Below are positions 31,793 to 44,459 of a stretch of 64,000 nucleotides of DNA, piece after piece. A program made the position numbers and the translations under genes. Positions within the stretch are counted from its first letter, which is position 1. The number at the start of each line of letters is the position of its first letter. The DNA lies in contig JALGQZ010000007.1 in NCBI GenBank assembly GCA_023105745.1, positions 5,625,592 through 5,689,591 of the forward strand, read 5' to 3'. The notes under the pieces are model-generated. The model saw only the letters and a program-made list of their open reading frames with translations, had not been told where the DNA came from and did not search any database. Source of the stretch: Austropuccinia psidii. Its lineage: Eukaryota; Basidiomycota; Pucciniomycetes; Pucciniales; Sphaerophragmiaceae.

Positions 31793-34700
31793 ATGATATT
31801 GAACAACTACTAAACACCTTGCCAAGAATGTCGACACCTCTGAACCAGAATGAGGGTGCAAGAATTTGCAATCCACAAGTATTGGATGGTGAAAATTCAC
31901 AGTTAAAAGATGAATTTTCTACTTCTTTTCATAACTTGGAACCATCAATGGGCCAAGCACTATTGAAAGAAGTTCCAAAACTTAAGGAATGGCCTCACTT
32001 CAGTGGTGAAGGAGAATATGACCATATGTAATTTATCAGAGGTATTGACATGATCAAAGAAGATTTTGAATTACCAGAAAGATTGATGACAGCCATGTTT
32101 AACACCTTGTTTACCAAATCAGCTCACAGATGGTATATCAAATTGAGACAAGCACATGGACACCAAAGTTGGACTTGGTGGAAAACCCATATTGTCAACA
32201 AATGGGCCAATGATGCTTGGAGGTTTAAAGTTGAAACAGCCTTTGAATCTGCCAAATTTAATGCTGATAAAGACAAAGATTTACCATGGTTTTGTCAACA
32301 AAAAGACAGATTAACAGCATTATACCCTGACATGTCAGAATTTATGATTCATAGAAAAATTCTAAGACAATGTGGAGGTGACTTAGAGCAGGCTATCAAA
32401 AGCAGGACTACTGAACAATCTTCAGCAGAGGATATTATCAATATACTAGAAGAAGTAACCATAAGAACCAAAATTGGTTCTAGTAGGGTAAATCTCAAAA
32501 CAAGGTTTAATTCACCTTGGAAAGATTCTGTGGACAAAAACCCCAAAGACAATTCTAGTAATATTAAGTATAAATCTGCAGATACAGTCAGAAAGTGCCA
32601 TATTTGCCAAAGCACCACCCATTTAGCCAATACATGTCCAAAAAGGGGGGAAATCAATGAAATTGACATTGAAAAGGAACCAGATGTTGGGAAAGAAGAC
32701 ATAACTGAGGAAAATTCAGATGATAAGTCATCCATATTTTCTGAATCTTCAAAAGATATAGAAAATATCAATGCCACTTTTGACATCATGGAATATTATT
32801 CCCACCTGCCACAATTGAGCAATGGTCAAGTTGATTTATCAAAAGTTCAAGATGCACAACTTATGAAGACAAAACCAAATAGAGGGAAAGGTTATACAGC
32901 TGGTAACTCCTGTATAACAGAAGTGGTGATTGACAACAAGCCCACCAAACTTTTGCTTGACCCAGGAGCCTTCTGCTCTTGTGTTGGAAAATCTTTTCTT
33001 AAGACTTGTGTACCAAATTTTGAAGACCAATTGTTACCAATTGATAGAATAAAATTTGACAGTGCAAGTAACCCAAAGAAATAATTAGGAATCTTTGAGA
33101 CCAATGTCATACTCCCACACATAAATGGGAATTTAAGGATCACAGTTGAATTTGTTGTTATGGAAAGTTGCTCTAGTACCCATTTTTACATTGGGAAATG
33201 ACTATTTAATCATGTATGGGATAGATTTACATAATAACAAGGACAGATACTTTACTATTGGAGACAATAAGCGCCAAAAATTGGCCTTTTTACCATTTAA
33301 ACAACAAATTACAGTAAACAAAGTATCACCAGTCAACTTAGAGTTAGGGAAATTCAAGTCTGAACAGTTAAATGAGGCTGAAATAAGCCTTCATCTGACT
33401 GATAAACAAGAAAATGAACTTTCTTCCCTTTTGTATGACCACAGAGGAGCATGTGCTACAGACAAAGAACCTCTAGGAGCAATTATTGGTCATGAAGTTG
33501 ACATCATTCTTAACATTGAGAGACCTTATCCACCACTCTTAAGAAGACCTGCATATCCAGCAAGTCCAAAATCAAGAGAAGCTCTAGAAATTCATATCAA
33601 AGAACTTCTAGACCTTCGTGTAATAACAAAAGTAGGGTACAATGAAGAGGTAAAAATAACTACACCAGTCATAGTGGCGTGGCATAATGGAAAATCCAGA
33701 ATGGTTGGGGACTTTAGAGCTCTGAACACTTACACTGTTCCAGACAGATACCCAATACCAAAAATCCAAATTGCCCTTACTCAAATATCTCAAGAAGTGT
33801 ATATAACCACTATGGATTCCCTTAAAGGATTCCATCAAAATGTGGTGACACCAAGAGCAAGAAAATACTTGAGAATTATTGTTCATTGTGGAGTGTATGA
33901 ATACTTGGGGATTCCCTTTGGTATCAAAAATGCAACTTCACAGTTCCAAAGAATGATGAATGAAATCTTCCCTGAAGAACTCTCATAAGGATGGTTAATC
34001 ATTTACATTGATGACATTATTGTCTGTTCCAAGACTTGGGAAGAACACATGTACAGATTGTCCAGAGGTTTGACAAAAGTTCAATCAGTAAACATGAAAA
34101 TCTCCTTGAAGAAATTTCATTTTGGATTTAAAGAACTTAAAGCACTAGGACATGTTGTATCAGGTTTGTCCCTTGGAATTGACAAAAACAAAGTTGCAGC
34201 AGTATTGCTAAAACCCATGCCTCAGAATAAGAAGGAAATTCAGTCATTCTTAGGTTTTTCAGGACATTACAGGCAACACATTAAAGATTTTGCATCCATA
34301 GCAAGACCACTTTATAAATTGTGTGACAAAGACACAGTATTTGAAATGACTGTTGACAGAGTCAAAGCCTTTGAGTCTCTAAGAGAAGCCTTGACCACTG
34401 CTCCACTCTTACTGATGCCAGACTTTAAATTACCTTGCAAGCTGTATATTGATGCATCAGGGGATGGGCTAGGTGCTGCACTTCACCAAGCTCAGATCAT
34501 AAATGATAAACCTGTAGAAGGACCCATATGTTTCATATCCAGGCAAATTAAACCAACTGAAGCCAGATATGGAGCAAGTCAGATGGAATGTCTATGCCTT
34601 GTCTGGGCCTTAGAGAAATTGAACTACTTCTTAGAGGGATATGTTTTTGAAGTGATAACAGATTGTACAGCTGTCAAATCACTTTTAAACATGAAAACCC

Positions 34701-35760
34701 CCAACAGACATATGCTCAGATGGCAAATATCCATACAAGAATACAGAGGCAATATGACTATTGTTCATAAGGATGGGAATATTCATAAGAATGCAGATGG
34801 ACTAAGCAGATGGCCATTACCAAATAATATTGATAATCCTACTTATGTGCCAGAAGAAGCTTCACCACAAATTCCAATAGAAGGAATAAGTGTTACAGAC
34901 TTGAACACCACCTTCTTTGAAGAAGTCAGAAGTAGTTACACTCAAGATAAGAATTGTAGCATCTTATGCCAATTGCTTAACAAAGACTGTAAAGAAAACT
35001 CTCTAATACATGCCTTGGATGAATTATGGAGAAAATCTTATGATTAAGGAAGATTTAACCTACTGGATGGTCCAATTTACCACAGAACCAAGCACACATG
35101 TGTCATGACAGTTGTGGACAGGTCATTAATCAATCTTGTACTGAAAGAATGCCATGATAGTCCCTTTTCAGGACATCTGTCTGAAGGCAAAACAAGAGAG
35201 AAAGTAAAGACCTGCATATGGTGGCCAATGTGGCAGAGAAATGTTTCAGAATATTGCAAAACCTGTGACAGATGCCAAAAAGCAAATAAATCCACTGGAA
35301 AGAGACTTGGAAATATGATAAAACTCCGAGAACCAAACAGACCTTGGGAAATTTTCCATATGGATTGGGTAACTGGCCTACCACCAGGAGGTGACAGAAT
35401 CTATAATGCTTGCCTAGTAATTGTGGACAGATTCAGTAAAACTCCAATCTTTTTACCATGTCACAAAAATGATACAGCCATGGATACAGCTCTTCTGATA
35501 TGGAATAGAGTAGTGTCATGGACTGTGATATTTACAAATATCATCAGTGATAGAGATCCCAAATTCACCTCAGCACTATGGACAAATCTTCACCAATTAT
35601 TTGGCACTAAACTATCTTTCTCTACAGCCTACCACCCACAAACTGATGGACTGGCTGAGAGGATGATCCAAACCTTAGAGGACATTGTGAGAAGATTTTG
35701 TGCATATGGCCTTGAATTCAAATATTGTGATGGATTTACCCATGATTGGTGTACTCTGTT
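31789..35760 (+). pseudogene. Gypsy-1 gag C-terminus and pol to mid-integrase
   Basis: Order: capsid-like 'WPHFSGEGEYDHM' (32000) and 'NTLFTKSAHRWYIKLRQAHG'; zinc knuckle C-X2-C-X4-H-X4-C (32597-32638); protease with DPG in 'LLLDPGAFCSCVG' (32955); RT 'KSRMVGDFRALN', 'PFGIKNATSQFQRMM' and YIDD at 34006; RNase H '[16 protein letters not shown]' (34445); integrase zinc finger 'CHDSPFSGHLSE...CKTCDRCQ' (35150-35280); DDE residues in 'HMDWVTGLPPGG', 'ISDRDPKF' and 'YHPQTDGLAERM'. TAA stops at 32029, 33082, 33986 and 35045, and a one-base insertion near 33185, break the frame. The integrase is cut after 'HDWCTL' by the solo LTR and resumes at 37594 in frame. Confidence 0.92.
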
Positions 35761-37588
35761 TGTAAGGTGTGGATATGAAACTTTGATTAAAAATCAAGTA
35801 CTTTTCCTGTCCTCAAAATTTGTATAAGGTAAAAATCAATTAAAAATAGTATGAAATATTATTTTTAGGAGAAAACACGCCAAATTTATTGTTTATAACT
35901 TTATTAGTATAAAACAATAATATTATAAAAATTTATTGTTTTACCAACAATAAAAATTTATCCAAAAAATACTCTACAAGAGATATTTTAAGGCTACAAA
36001 AGAAATTTCTTCAAGAGCAATTTCAATTGGAATTAATTGAGCAAAGAACTGCAAGCAATTAATTAAAGAACAAAGTCTTTAAAAAGAATATTAAAGAGAA
36101 AACACGCCCAAAAGTGACCAGAGTGAATTTGGAAACAAAGTGACAAAGTTAACAGTGATGAAAGATGCTTTAATTCACTTTTGGGGTGGTTCAGGGGTAA
36201 AAATGATTATAAGAGTTACAAACAATGATTATAATGATTTTTTCACGTGGTTAAAAGGATTAAAATGATTTAAAAGTGGTGGTTGGAATCTTTGATTGAT
36301 TGGTTTAACAGTTTTAAACTAATTAATAAAAGGAAAAGATTCTAACATGAAGAGAAAAGTGGGGCAAAGAAGACATTCTTTTATAGCCATCAATTCTCTT
36401 GCTCCAAAAGTAAAATTTACTCTTGTCAGTCGTGAAAAACAGTCTGACAACAGAAAAGCCAATTATGGCATCATTGAACCCTGGTTTAGACCAAAAAAGG
36501 CTGGTTTAAGCCATTTTTAGCCATTTTAGACCCTTAAATCAGCCATTACTATAGCAATACCAGGCCTAGAGCCTTCAAAACACGTCAGAATGTGTGTCAG
36601 AGGCGTAGAAACCAGTTAAAACTGTTTTTATTATGATTGTTTTATCTTAAGGATAGTTTTACCCTCTTGGCAACAGCTAAAACTACCCCAGTTGGTATCA
36701 AAACCTCATCATCAATTGAGTCCACAGACCCTGTAACTCAATTCCAGGCCAAAAGTGATGAACTTTTGCGTGAATTTTGACATCCCACGCCTGTCAGCAA
36801 GGATTTTGGGGGTCTAGCTCCCCCTTAGAGCTGGAGTTCCTTTTCCCCCCCAAATTTAATCTTTCCAATTTATTTTTCCTTTAATTCCTCATCATGTATT
36901 ATACTTATAATTTACACATGTAATTCAATTCAATTGTACAGTACAATACAGTAATAATTGACACCTCATATGTAAATCAAAGTTCACTTATGTAATACAC
37001 GCGCACATTTTGACATTTCAATTGAATTCAATTGAAAATACTTCAATTCCTCATAACTTCTAAACTAAACACAACACCTCAATTTTAACACAAAAATTGA
37101 TGGTTAACACCACATGTGGTGTGAATTAAATTAAGGTTTTGAGGATTTTCAACTTTTGTATTGAAAATACTAAAAACTTAATTTAAGCTTATTTAGAGTT
37201 GAGTTACAAAAATTTCACTCAGAGGTGACCCCACCTGATTTTTTATGAGGAATCCAATGGTGAAATAAAATTTATATGTTTATTTATTGGATAAAAAGTT
37301 ATAATAAATTTTATTTAACTTTTTTCCAAATTTATTTATTTTTTCACAATTTTGTTAAAATTTCATTTTTACTTAAATTTTTCAAGTATAAATGTAATTT
37401 TATATTTACAAAATTTAAAGTAATTTTATTTTTAAATTATAATTAATTTTTTATTTTTAATATAATTTTATATTTATATTTTTTATTTTTATTTTAATAA
37501 TATAAATAAATTTATTTTATTTATATTAATATGTTATTTTTTATATTTGTGGTCTTTTGGGTATATGAAATTACCTCTAAGGCTCACA
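35761..37588 (-). repeat. Reversed solo LTR of Gypsy-1 inside the Gypsy-1 integrase
   Basis: A 1828-bp minus-strand LTR, TGTAAGG...GGCTCACA in plus reading, colinear with the two flanking LTRs. Target duplication CTGTT at 35756-35760 and 37589-37593. With one duplication copy the insert is 1833 bp, a multiple of three, and the integrase frame resumes unchanged. LTR-LTR recombination after an insertion explains the solo form. Confidence 0.93.
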
Positions 37589-37593
37589 CTGTT

Positions 37594-38296
37594 GCCAGCA
37601 CTGGAATTTGCATATAAAACATCAATCCATGCCAGTACCAATCAGACTCCTGCTATTCTAGAAAAAGGATGGAACCACAAGTTACTCCAAGATTCCTTGA
37701 GGAAAGACTTAATTGAAATACATCCCACAGCTGCTAGCTTCAAAGGAATGCTAGACAAAGCTAGAAATCATGCAGTACGGTGCATGGAGGACTCTTTTGC
37801 ATATGCCAAAGACAAATGGGATAAATCACATGCAACTCCAGATTTCAAAGTGGGGGACCTAGTTCTTGTATCCACCGCTAACTTCAATAACATCAGAGGA
37901 TTTAAAAAGTTGAAAGACTCCTTTGCAGGACCTTTTGTGATTAAGGCCCTCCATGGAGAAAATGCTGTTGAAGTAGATTTATCTGAAGAACTTAGCAATA
38001 AGCATCCTACATTTCCAGTGAGCTTGATAAAGCCATATAAATCTAGTGATGCTGAAAAATTTCCCTTGAGGAATAAGATTCCCCAAGTTATACCTCCTAT
38101 TGAGACATCTGGTACTAAGAGAATTACCAAAGTTCTTAAAGAAAGGAAATTAAGAACCAAGAAAGTGAGGGAATACCTTGTTAGGTACCGTGACCCAACT
38201 TGTGAAGATGAATGGTTAGAAGAAAAAGATATACCAGATGCTACCAAACTCCTCAGGAGATTCAGACACACTAGAAATACCAATATTACAAAGTAA
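37594..38296 (+). pseudogene. Gypsy-1 integrase C-terminus with chromodomain-like tail
   Basis: This continues the integrase after the solo LTR: 'LPALEFAYKTSIHASTNQTP', then 'SHATPDFKVGDLVLVSTANFNNI', 'LKDSFAGPFVIKALHGENAVEV', 'HPTFPVSLIKPY' and the tail 'YLVRYRDPTCEDEWLEEKDIPDA', which resembles a chromodomain. It is open to its natural TAA at 38294-38296. The reading frame itself is undamaged; it is only separated from its start. Confidence 0.9.
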
Positions 38297-38303
38297 TATT
38301 CCT

Positions 38304-38319
38304 TTTTAGGGGGAGGGAA
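38304..38319 (+). other. Gypsy-1 polypurine tract
   Basis: TTTTAGGGGGAGGGAA directly precedes the 3' LTR start at 38320, the expected primer site for plus-strand DNA synthesis. Confidence 0.8.
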
Positions 38320-40158
38320 TGTGAGACTTAGAGGTAATTTCATATACCCAAAAGACCACAAATACAAAAATAACATATTAATATAAATAAAATAAATTTA
38401 TTTATACTCTTAAAATAAAAAAGCAAAATATATATTTAAAACTATATTGAAAATAAAAAATTAATTATAATTTAAAAATAAAAATACAGTAAATTTTGTA
38501 AGTATAAAATTACATTTATACTTGAAAAAATTAAGTAAAAATGAAATTTTAACAAAATTGTGAAAAATTAAATAAATTTGGAAAAAAGTTAAATAAAAGC
38601 TATTATAACCTTTTATTCAATAAATAAACACATAAAAATTATTTCACCATTGGATTCCTCATAAAAAATCGGGTGGGGTCACCTCTGAGTGAAATTCTTG
38701 TAACTCAACTCTAAATAAGCTTAAATTAAGTTTTTAGTATTTTCAATACAAAAGTTGAAAATCCTCAAAACCTTAATTTAATTCACACCACATGGGGTGT
38801 TAACCATCAATTTTTGTCTTAAAATTGAGGTGTTTTGTTTAGTTTAGAAGCTATGAGGAATTGAAGTATTTTCAATTGAATTCAATTGAAATGTCAAAAT
38901 GTGCGCGTGTAGCACAGAAGTGAACTTTGATTTACATATGAGGTGTCAATTATTACCTTATTTTACTGTACAATTGAATTGAATTACATATGTAAATTAT
39001 AAGCATCATACATGATGAGGAATTAAAGGAAAAATAAATTGGAAAGATTAAATTTGGGGGGGAAAAGGAACTCCAGCTCTAAGGGGGAGCTAGACCCCCA
39101 AATTCCTTTCTGACAGGTGTGGGATGTCAGAATTCACGCAAAAGTTCATCACTTTTAGCCTGGAATTGAGTTACAGGGTCTGTGGACTCAATTGATGATG
39201 AGGTTTTGATACCAACTGGGGTAGTTTTAGCTGTTGCCAAGAGGGTAAAACTACCCTTAAGATAAAACAATCATAGTAAAAACAGTTTCAACTGGTTTCT
39301 ACGCCCCTGACACACATTATGACCTGTTTTGAAGGCTCTAGGCCTGGTATTGCTATAGTAATGGCTGATTTAAGGGTCTAAAATGGCTAAAAATGGCTTA
39401 AAATGGCTTAAACCACCCCTTTTTGGTCTAAACCAAGGTTCAATGATGCCATAATTAGCTTTTCTGTTGTCAGACTGTTTCTCACGACTGACAAGAGTAA
39501 ATTTCACTTTTGGAGTAAGAGAATTGATGGCTATAAAAGAATGTCTTCTTTGCCCCACTTTTCTCTTCATGTTAGAATCTTTTCCTTTTTATTAATTAGT
39601 TTAAACACTGTTAAACCAATCAATAAAAGATTCCAACCACCATTTTTGAATAATTTTAATCCTTTTAACCACGTGAAAAAATCATTATAATCTTTTTTTG
39701 TAACTCTTATAATCATTTTTACCCCTGAACCACCCCAAAAGTGAATTAAAGCATCTTTCATCACTGTAAACTTTGTCGCTTTGTTTCCAAATTCACTCTG
39801 GTCACTTTTGGGCGTGTTTTCTCTTTAATAATCTTTTTAAAGACTTTGTCCTTCAATAAATTGCTTGCAGTCCTTTGCTCAATTAATTCCAATTGAAATT
39901 GCTCTTGAAGAAATTTCTTTTGTAGCCTTAAAATATCTCTTGTAGAGTATTTTTTGGATAAATTTTTATTGTTGGTAAAACAATAAATTCTTATAATATT
40001 ATTGTTTTATACTAATAAAGTTATAAACAATAAAATTGGCGTGTTTTCTCTTAAAAATAATATTTCTTACTATTTTTAATTGATTTCTACCTTATACAAA
40101 TTTTGAGCACAGGAAAAGTACTTGATTTTTAATCAAAGTTTCATATCCACACCTTACA
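38320..40158 (+). repeat. Gypsy-1 3' LTR
   Basis: 1839 bp, TGTGAGACTTAGAGG...CCTTACA, followed by the target duplication CTCAG (40159-40163). The first bases differ from the 5' LTR (GAC for GCC). Confidence 0.93.
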
Positions 40159-40163
40159 CTCAG

Positions 40164-40671
40164 GGAGCCAGGTGTTCCAGTCATCTTGATGGTAACTGAC
40201 ATAAATCCAAAGATACTGTTCTAGAATCTGATTTACCCTCTCTTTCTGTCCATCTGTTTCAGGATGGAAAGCAGTTGAAATATATGCTGAGATCTTTAGC
40301 TGCTTACATAAATTGGTCAATAATGATGAAACAAATAGGGATCCTCTATCACTGACAATACTGACTGGAAGGCCATGTTTGGAAAAGACATGGCTGATAA
40401 ATATTGAGCTAATTCCAGAGCATTGATTGTTCCATGAGTGGGAATGAAGATTTCCATTTTTGAAACTCTGTCCACAGCTACTAGGATTCCAAGGACCAGT
40501 TGGAATTTGAAGTGGCTTGAGGAATCCAGACTTCTTATGACAAATTCTCTTGTTTCTTGAACATTGCTTACATGAGGACACATAGTCCGCATCGAAGGCA
40601 TTCATGCCAGCCCAATAAAAGTCCCTCTTTATGAGATTGAGGGTCTTCTCCTGGCCATGGTGGCCAGCCAA
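40164..40671 (-). pseudogene. Gypsy-3 integrase, N-terminal and catalytic part
   Basis: Zinc-finger motif 'GHHGQEKTLNLIKRDFYWAG' with 'CKQC', then D2 in 'IVSDRGSLFVSSL' and E in 'FHPETDGQKERVNQILEQYL'. The first catalytic aspartate region is frameshifted (40440-40500; the true frame reads in the overlapping 40317-40601 frame, 'LVAVDRVSKMEIFIPTH'). The frame runs to 'YHQDDWNTWLPE' at the Gypsy-1 edge and continues at 28250. Confidence 0.88.
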
Positions 40672-40674
40672 CAG

Positions 40675-41342
40675 TCATTCATGACGCTTTTGAGGAAGAG
40701 TGAGTTGAATTTGTTCATTGCTTGGGAGTACCACTCTATCTTTGAATAAGAATAGCTTGGCTTGAGGTTCAAGAGAATAATCTGTAACTGATTCACCTCT
40801 TGCTAGTTGCGTGAGTGTTTCTGTATAGTCTTTGTCTTGCCATACTTGTTTTTTAATCTTGTCAGCTAATTCTGAGAATATTTCCACTTTGATTGAGAAT
40901 ACTCTTGACTCTTGAATGCCATCTTGCTTGATTACTTGATGAAAATTCTGACGATTCTTGGTGATGAAGTCCACCTCCTCTCTTGGTACATTTTGTCCCA
41001 ACCTGACAAGGCATCTGTTAGAGTGGCCAGCTTTCCTGGGCAGTAAGTTATTGTGAAATGAAACTCAGGGAGAAATTCAGCCCAATGGGCTTGATGAAAA
41101 ATAAGAACTTGGAAAGACATAAAATACTGAAGAGAAGAGTGGTCTGTCAAGACCTCAAAAGAATTGAAAAGAGAAAGAAGAAGTTCTCTCCAGCACTTGA
41201 GAGCCCAAACTATGCCAAGGAGTTCCTCGTCATGAATTTCGTAGTTCAGCTCAGCTGGGAGAGGTTTGCAACTGTAAAATGCAATGGGATGCTTTCCTGA
41301 GTTTTGCACCTGGCTCAGTACAGCACCCAAGGCATCATCCAA
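40675..41342 (-). pseudogene. Gypsy-3 RNase H and connection to integrase
   Basis: RNase H: 'DDALGAVLSQ' (41330), 'PIAFYSCKPLPAELNYEIHDEELLGIV' and 'LTDHSSLQYF', ending 'YCPGKLATLTDALS'. It is followed, after a frameshift near 40990, by the linker 'ESRVFSIKVEIFSELADKIK'. 'CPGKLATLTDALS' stands where most relatives have 'GKLNPADALSR'-like residues. It degrades the RNA strand during reverse transcription; inactive here. Confidence 0.85.
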
Positions 41343-41346
41343 AGCA

Positions 41347-42542
41347 TCAGTCTCTACAATAGCTGGTAGAGAAGGATGTAAATGAGAAAGTGAGGATCAG
41401 TGGTGAATGCTTCTTTGAGTATTTGAAACCGACTAAGAGCTTCCTCATTGAAGATAAAGGGAGAGTCTTTTTTGAGAAGGGAAGTGAGAGAAGTGGTCTT
41501 CTTGAACTAATTTTTAATGAAACAAAAATAGAAATTGGCAAACCCAAGAAAGGATTGAAGAGCCTTGCTGTTCTTTGGCTGAGGCCAATTGAGGATTTGC
41601 TGAACTTTAGAGGAATCCATCTTGAGACCATCACCTGAACAAACATAGCCCTAGTATTACACACTTGAGGCATGGAATACACACTGGGAGGCTTTTGCAA
41701 ACACATTATTGTCCCTCAGTCTTTGGAGGACAGAGGCCCATGTTTGACATTTTCCTCCTCAGAACTGGAGAAGACCATAATATCATCTAAATAAACTACA
41801 ACAAAAACATCCAGAAATCTGCAAATATGTCATTCACAAGATTTTGGAAAGAAGCTGAAGCATTGGTAAGGCCAAAGGGCATAACCAAATACTCATAACT
41901 ACCATTTTTGGTTCTGAAGGCAGTTAAGTGCTCATCCCCCTCTTTGATTCTCAAGAGATTAGATGCACCACACAGATATATATTGTAGAAGATAGTGGAA
42001 CTGTTGAATACGGTAAGAAGCTGGTTCATAGGAGGAACAGGATACCTGTTCTTCCTAGTGACAGCATTGAGTTTGTGGTAGTCAACACACAAACTAAGAC
42101 CTACATCCTTTTCCTTGACCAAAAGGACAGGTGCCCCTGTTGAAGAGGAGCTTGGCCTTCTGAAACCCTTCTCTACATTATCTGAAATGTAGGCCTGCAG
42201 TGTTTCTGACTCTTGATTTTGTAATGAGAAGATAACACCAACCGGAAGTAGAAAACCCTCCAATTTAATATGATAATCACAGGCGAGGTGTGGCGGAGGC
42301 TTCTCTGCTTTTACCTTAGAGAATACATCCAAATATTGGTGATAAGCAGGAGGGACTACCTCGAACACAGTTTCAATTTCTTCTGGCTCTTCCTCCTCAT
42401 CCCACTTCTCCTCAAGGCAGGCATGAAAAGACAAGGGGTGAAGGTCCATATCCCCTTGAAAGAGATGAAGTGAAGATATAGCAACATCTTTTATCTCTTT
42501 GAAGACCTCATCTCTTGATTTGAGTAATGACTGAGATGGCAT
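41347..42542 (-). pseudogene. Gypsy-3 reverse transcriptase
   Basis: 'PPAYHQYLDVFSKVKAEKPPPH' and 'APVLLVKEKDVGLSLCVDYHKLN' with 'NRYPVPPMNQLL' form the fingers; 'LVMPFGLTNASASFQNLVNDIF' the palm. YLDD follows near 41790, one frame away because of a frameshift at about 41800. The thumb and connection are in 41706-41347 in shifted frames. Several stops and frameshifts make it inactive. Confidence 0.88.
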
Positions 42543-42544
42543 TA

Positions 42545-43093
42545 TGGAAGGGATGGTGTCTTGAGTTCACCAACCAGAGCAACACTGTTGACAGCAGTGG
42601 CCAACACATTACTAGCAGAAGATTTAATACCACTAGAATCCTTATGACTAGAATCATAGGTGATCAATCCACTTTTCCAATCAATAATGGGATTAAAATG
42701 GTAAAGGAAATCATAGCCCAATATCAGGTCTTCTCCTTTGGGTGAATCTAGGATAAAAAAAATTCCCATTCAAAGCTTGGAAAGGAAGGCAAGTCAACTA
42801 CCCACTTGGTATAATTGGTGATGAACAAGGCAGGGTATTCATTGGAATCCAGAATGAAAAGAGTAATTTTTTTCTTGAATCTCTGACATAGTCAATGCAT
42901 ACTTGAGAACAAAATTCTTTGCAATAAAAGAGTTTTTAGCACCAGAATCAATCAGATTACTATAAAAAATATCAGAGACAGAAGAAAAAAGAAGAAACTT
43001 TATAGATTTCTTGACACTAGTATTCAGAGTGCACAATTTTGCTCTTGAAGCAAATAAGTGAGAACCATTGAACACATCATGATTCCCACTCAT
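42545..43093 (-). pseudogene. Gypsy-3 aspartic protease
   Basis: Active-site motif 'SNLIDSGAKNSFIAKNFV' (near 42950) and downstream 'LILGYDFLYHFNPIIDWKSG' (42715), typical of the retropepsin flap and C-terminal strand. A frameshift separates the two around 42790. It processes Gag-Pol. Confidence 0.8.
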
Positions 43094-44459
43094 GATTTTT
43101 CCTGCTTGCTAGGGAAGCCTCTTGATGACCCAGGCTTTTTTTGAGGCCTCTTGAAGCATTTTTTGATTGGGTGCTTTCCAGCACAATGAGTGCATAACCC
43201 TCCTTTTATCCTCCTCTCCTTTTCAGAACTGATTCACTTATTGTCATTATTGAGGAGAGAAGAATGAGGCTTCTCCTTTTAAGCCTGAAATTGCTTGCCC
43301 TTCTTATTCTTCTTATGGTGAGGCCTTTTTGAAGATGAGTCTCGAAAAGGCCTTGAAGAATTGAATTCAGTAACAAGGGGCTTCTTTTCTTGATGACTAA
43401 CCTTCTCTTTCTGTTTCTCATGGTATCTGGTATCTAATTCCAAGAAAATGTCCATGAGTTCTTGAAGAGTATCAAAATTACCAGGGTAGGAAGCCAACTG
43501 GTCTAAAAGTCTTGATTCCAATCCTCTTCTGTAAACATAAATATAAGCTCTTTCTCCCCAATCTCCAATTCTTTACATTAAGCTTCTGAAATCAGCAATG
43601 TAAAAGGATACATGACCACTTTCCTTCATGCTCCAATTGTCCAACTCTTGTTCAGCTTTCCTGAATTCAGTGGGATCACCAAACAGAGTGAATAATTGAG
43701 TTTCAAATAACTGACAATTATTGAGGAGGTAGGAAGCATCTTCATTGGAAATATTGGAGAGGTAGAGTTCAATCCATTTTCCAGCTCTACCAGTGAGAAA
43801 TGAAGTTGAGTAAAGAACTTTCTTTGTGTCAGAGAAGAAAGTCGCTGGGTCATTATGGAAAATCAAATGACAGGATTGGATAAATCCCCTCAATCTATAA
43901 GCTTGAGTACCAGCAAAAGGATCAGGTGCCTTCAATGATGGAGTTTTGAATGAAGGGGCTTTGGAATTGTGCCTGGGAGCAAATGCTTTAGTGAGCTTCC
44001 CCATAAATTGAGTCATCTGCTCCATCATCTTGAGGAAGTTTGATTCAGCTTGAGAGACAAGAGGTTGATTAGAATGGGCTGGATTTGCAGCTTCAGAGGC
44101 CTCAGGGACACCTGCCAAGGTAGTTGCCACTTCAGTTTCCTCAGAATTCTCCTCTTACACAGACTCCTCCCCCTCTTCATCTTCAGCTTCCCCTAATCTT
44201 GCTCTTGCACCTTCAGACATGCCAGGGTAGCCACCCAGTAAGCCAGAGAAGGATATTGATCTTCTTGAGTTCATTCCCCCTCTTATGGAGGGTGGTGCCC
44301 CTTCCATTGGTGGTCCTCTGTCCAAATTTCCACTCAGTTGATGAACTGATGGTGTGCGGTCAAGAGGAACCCTTTCTGTAGGAGTGAGAACAGCTGAATT
44401 TCTTTGAGATCTAGTGTTCTTGCTGGAGGGCTATTCTGAACTGGCATTCTTGAGAGATT
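43094..44459 (-). pseudogene. Gypsy-3 gag
   Basis: Retrotransposon gag domain: 'LKAPDPFAGTQAYRLRGFIQ', 'NDPATFFSDTKKVLYSTSFLTGRAGKWIE' and 'LFGDPTEFRKAEQELDNWSMKES' (43950-43590). Then 'LASYPGNFDTLQELMDIFLELDTRYH', a Lys-rich linker and a zinc knuckle C-X2-C-X4-H-X4-C near 43190-43150. The N-terminal part (44459-44130) is Ser/Pro/Gly-rich with a stop at 44150 and further stops near 43560 and 43270. Confidence 0.85.

Larger units (their letters stand above)
28256..40158 (+). mobile_element. Gypsy-1 LTR retrotransposon, near complete
   Basis: An 11.9-kb element with 1839-bp LTRs at both ends and target duplication CTCAG (28251-28255 and 40159-40163). It contains a primer-binding site, gag, pol (protease, RT, RNase H, integrase, chromodomain-like tail) and a polypurine tract, all plus strand. 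A reversed solo LTR of its own family sits in the integrase. Lesions are limited: one frameshift in gag, one near protease and five stop codons. It is the youngest full-length element here apart from the composite LTR element. Confidence 0.93.

Noticed and set aside
37768..38376. Minus-strand frame of 202 codons over the Gypsy-1 integrase tail
   Set aside because: A shadow of the integrase C-terminus and the LTR start; no motif.
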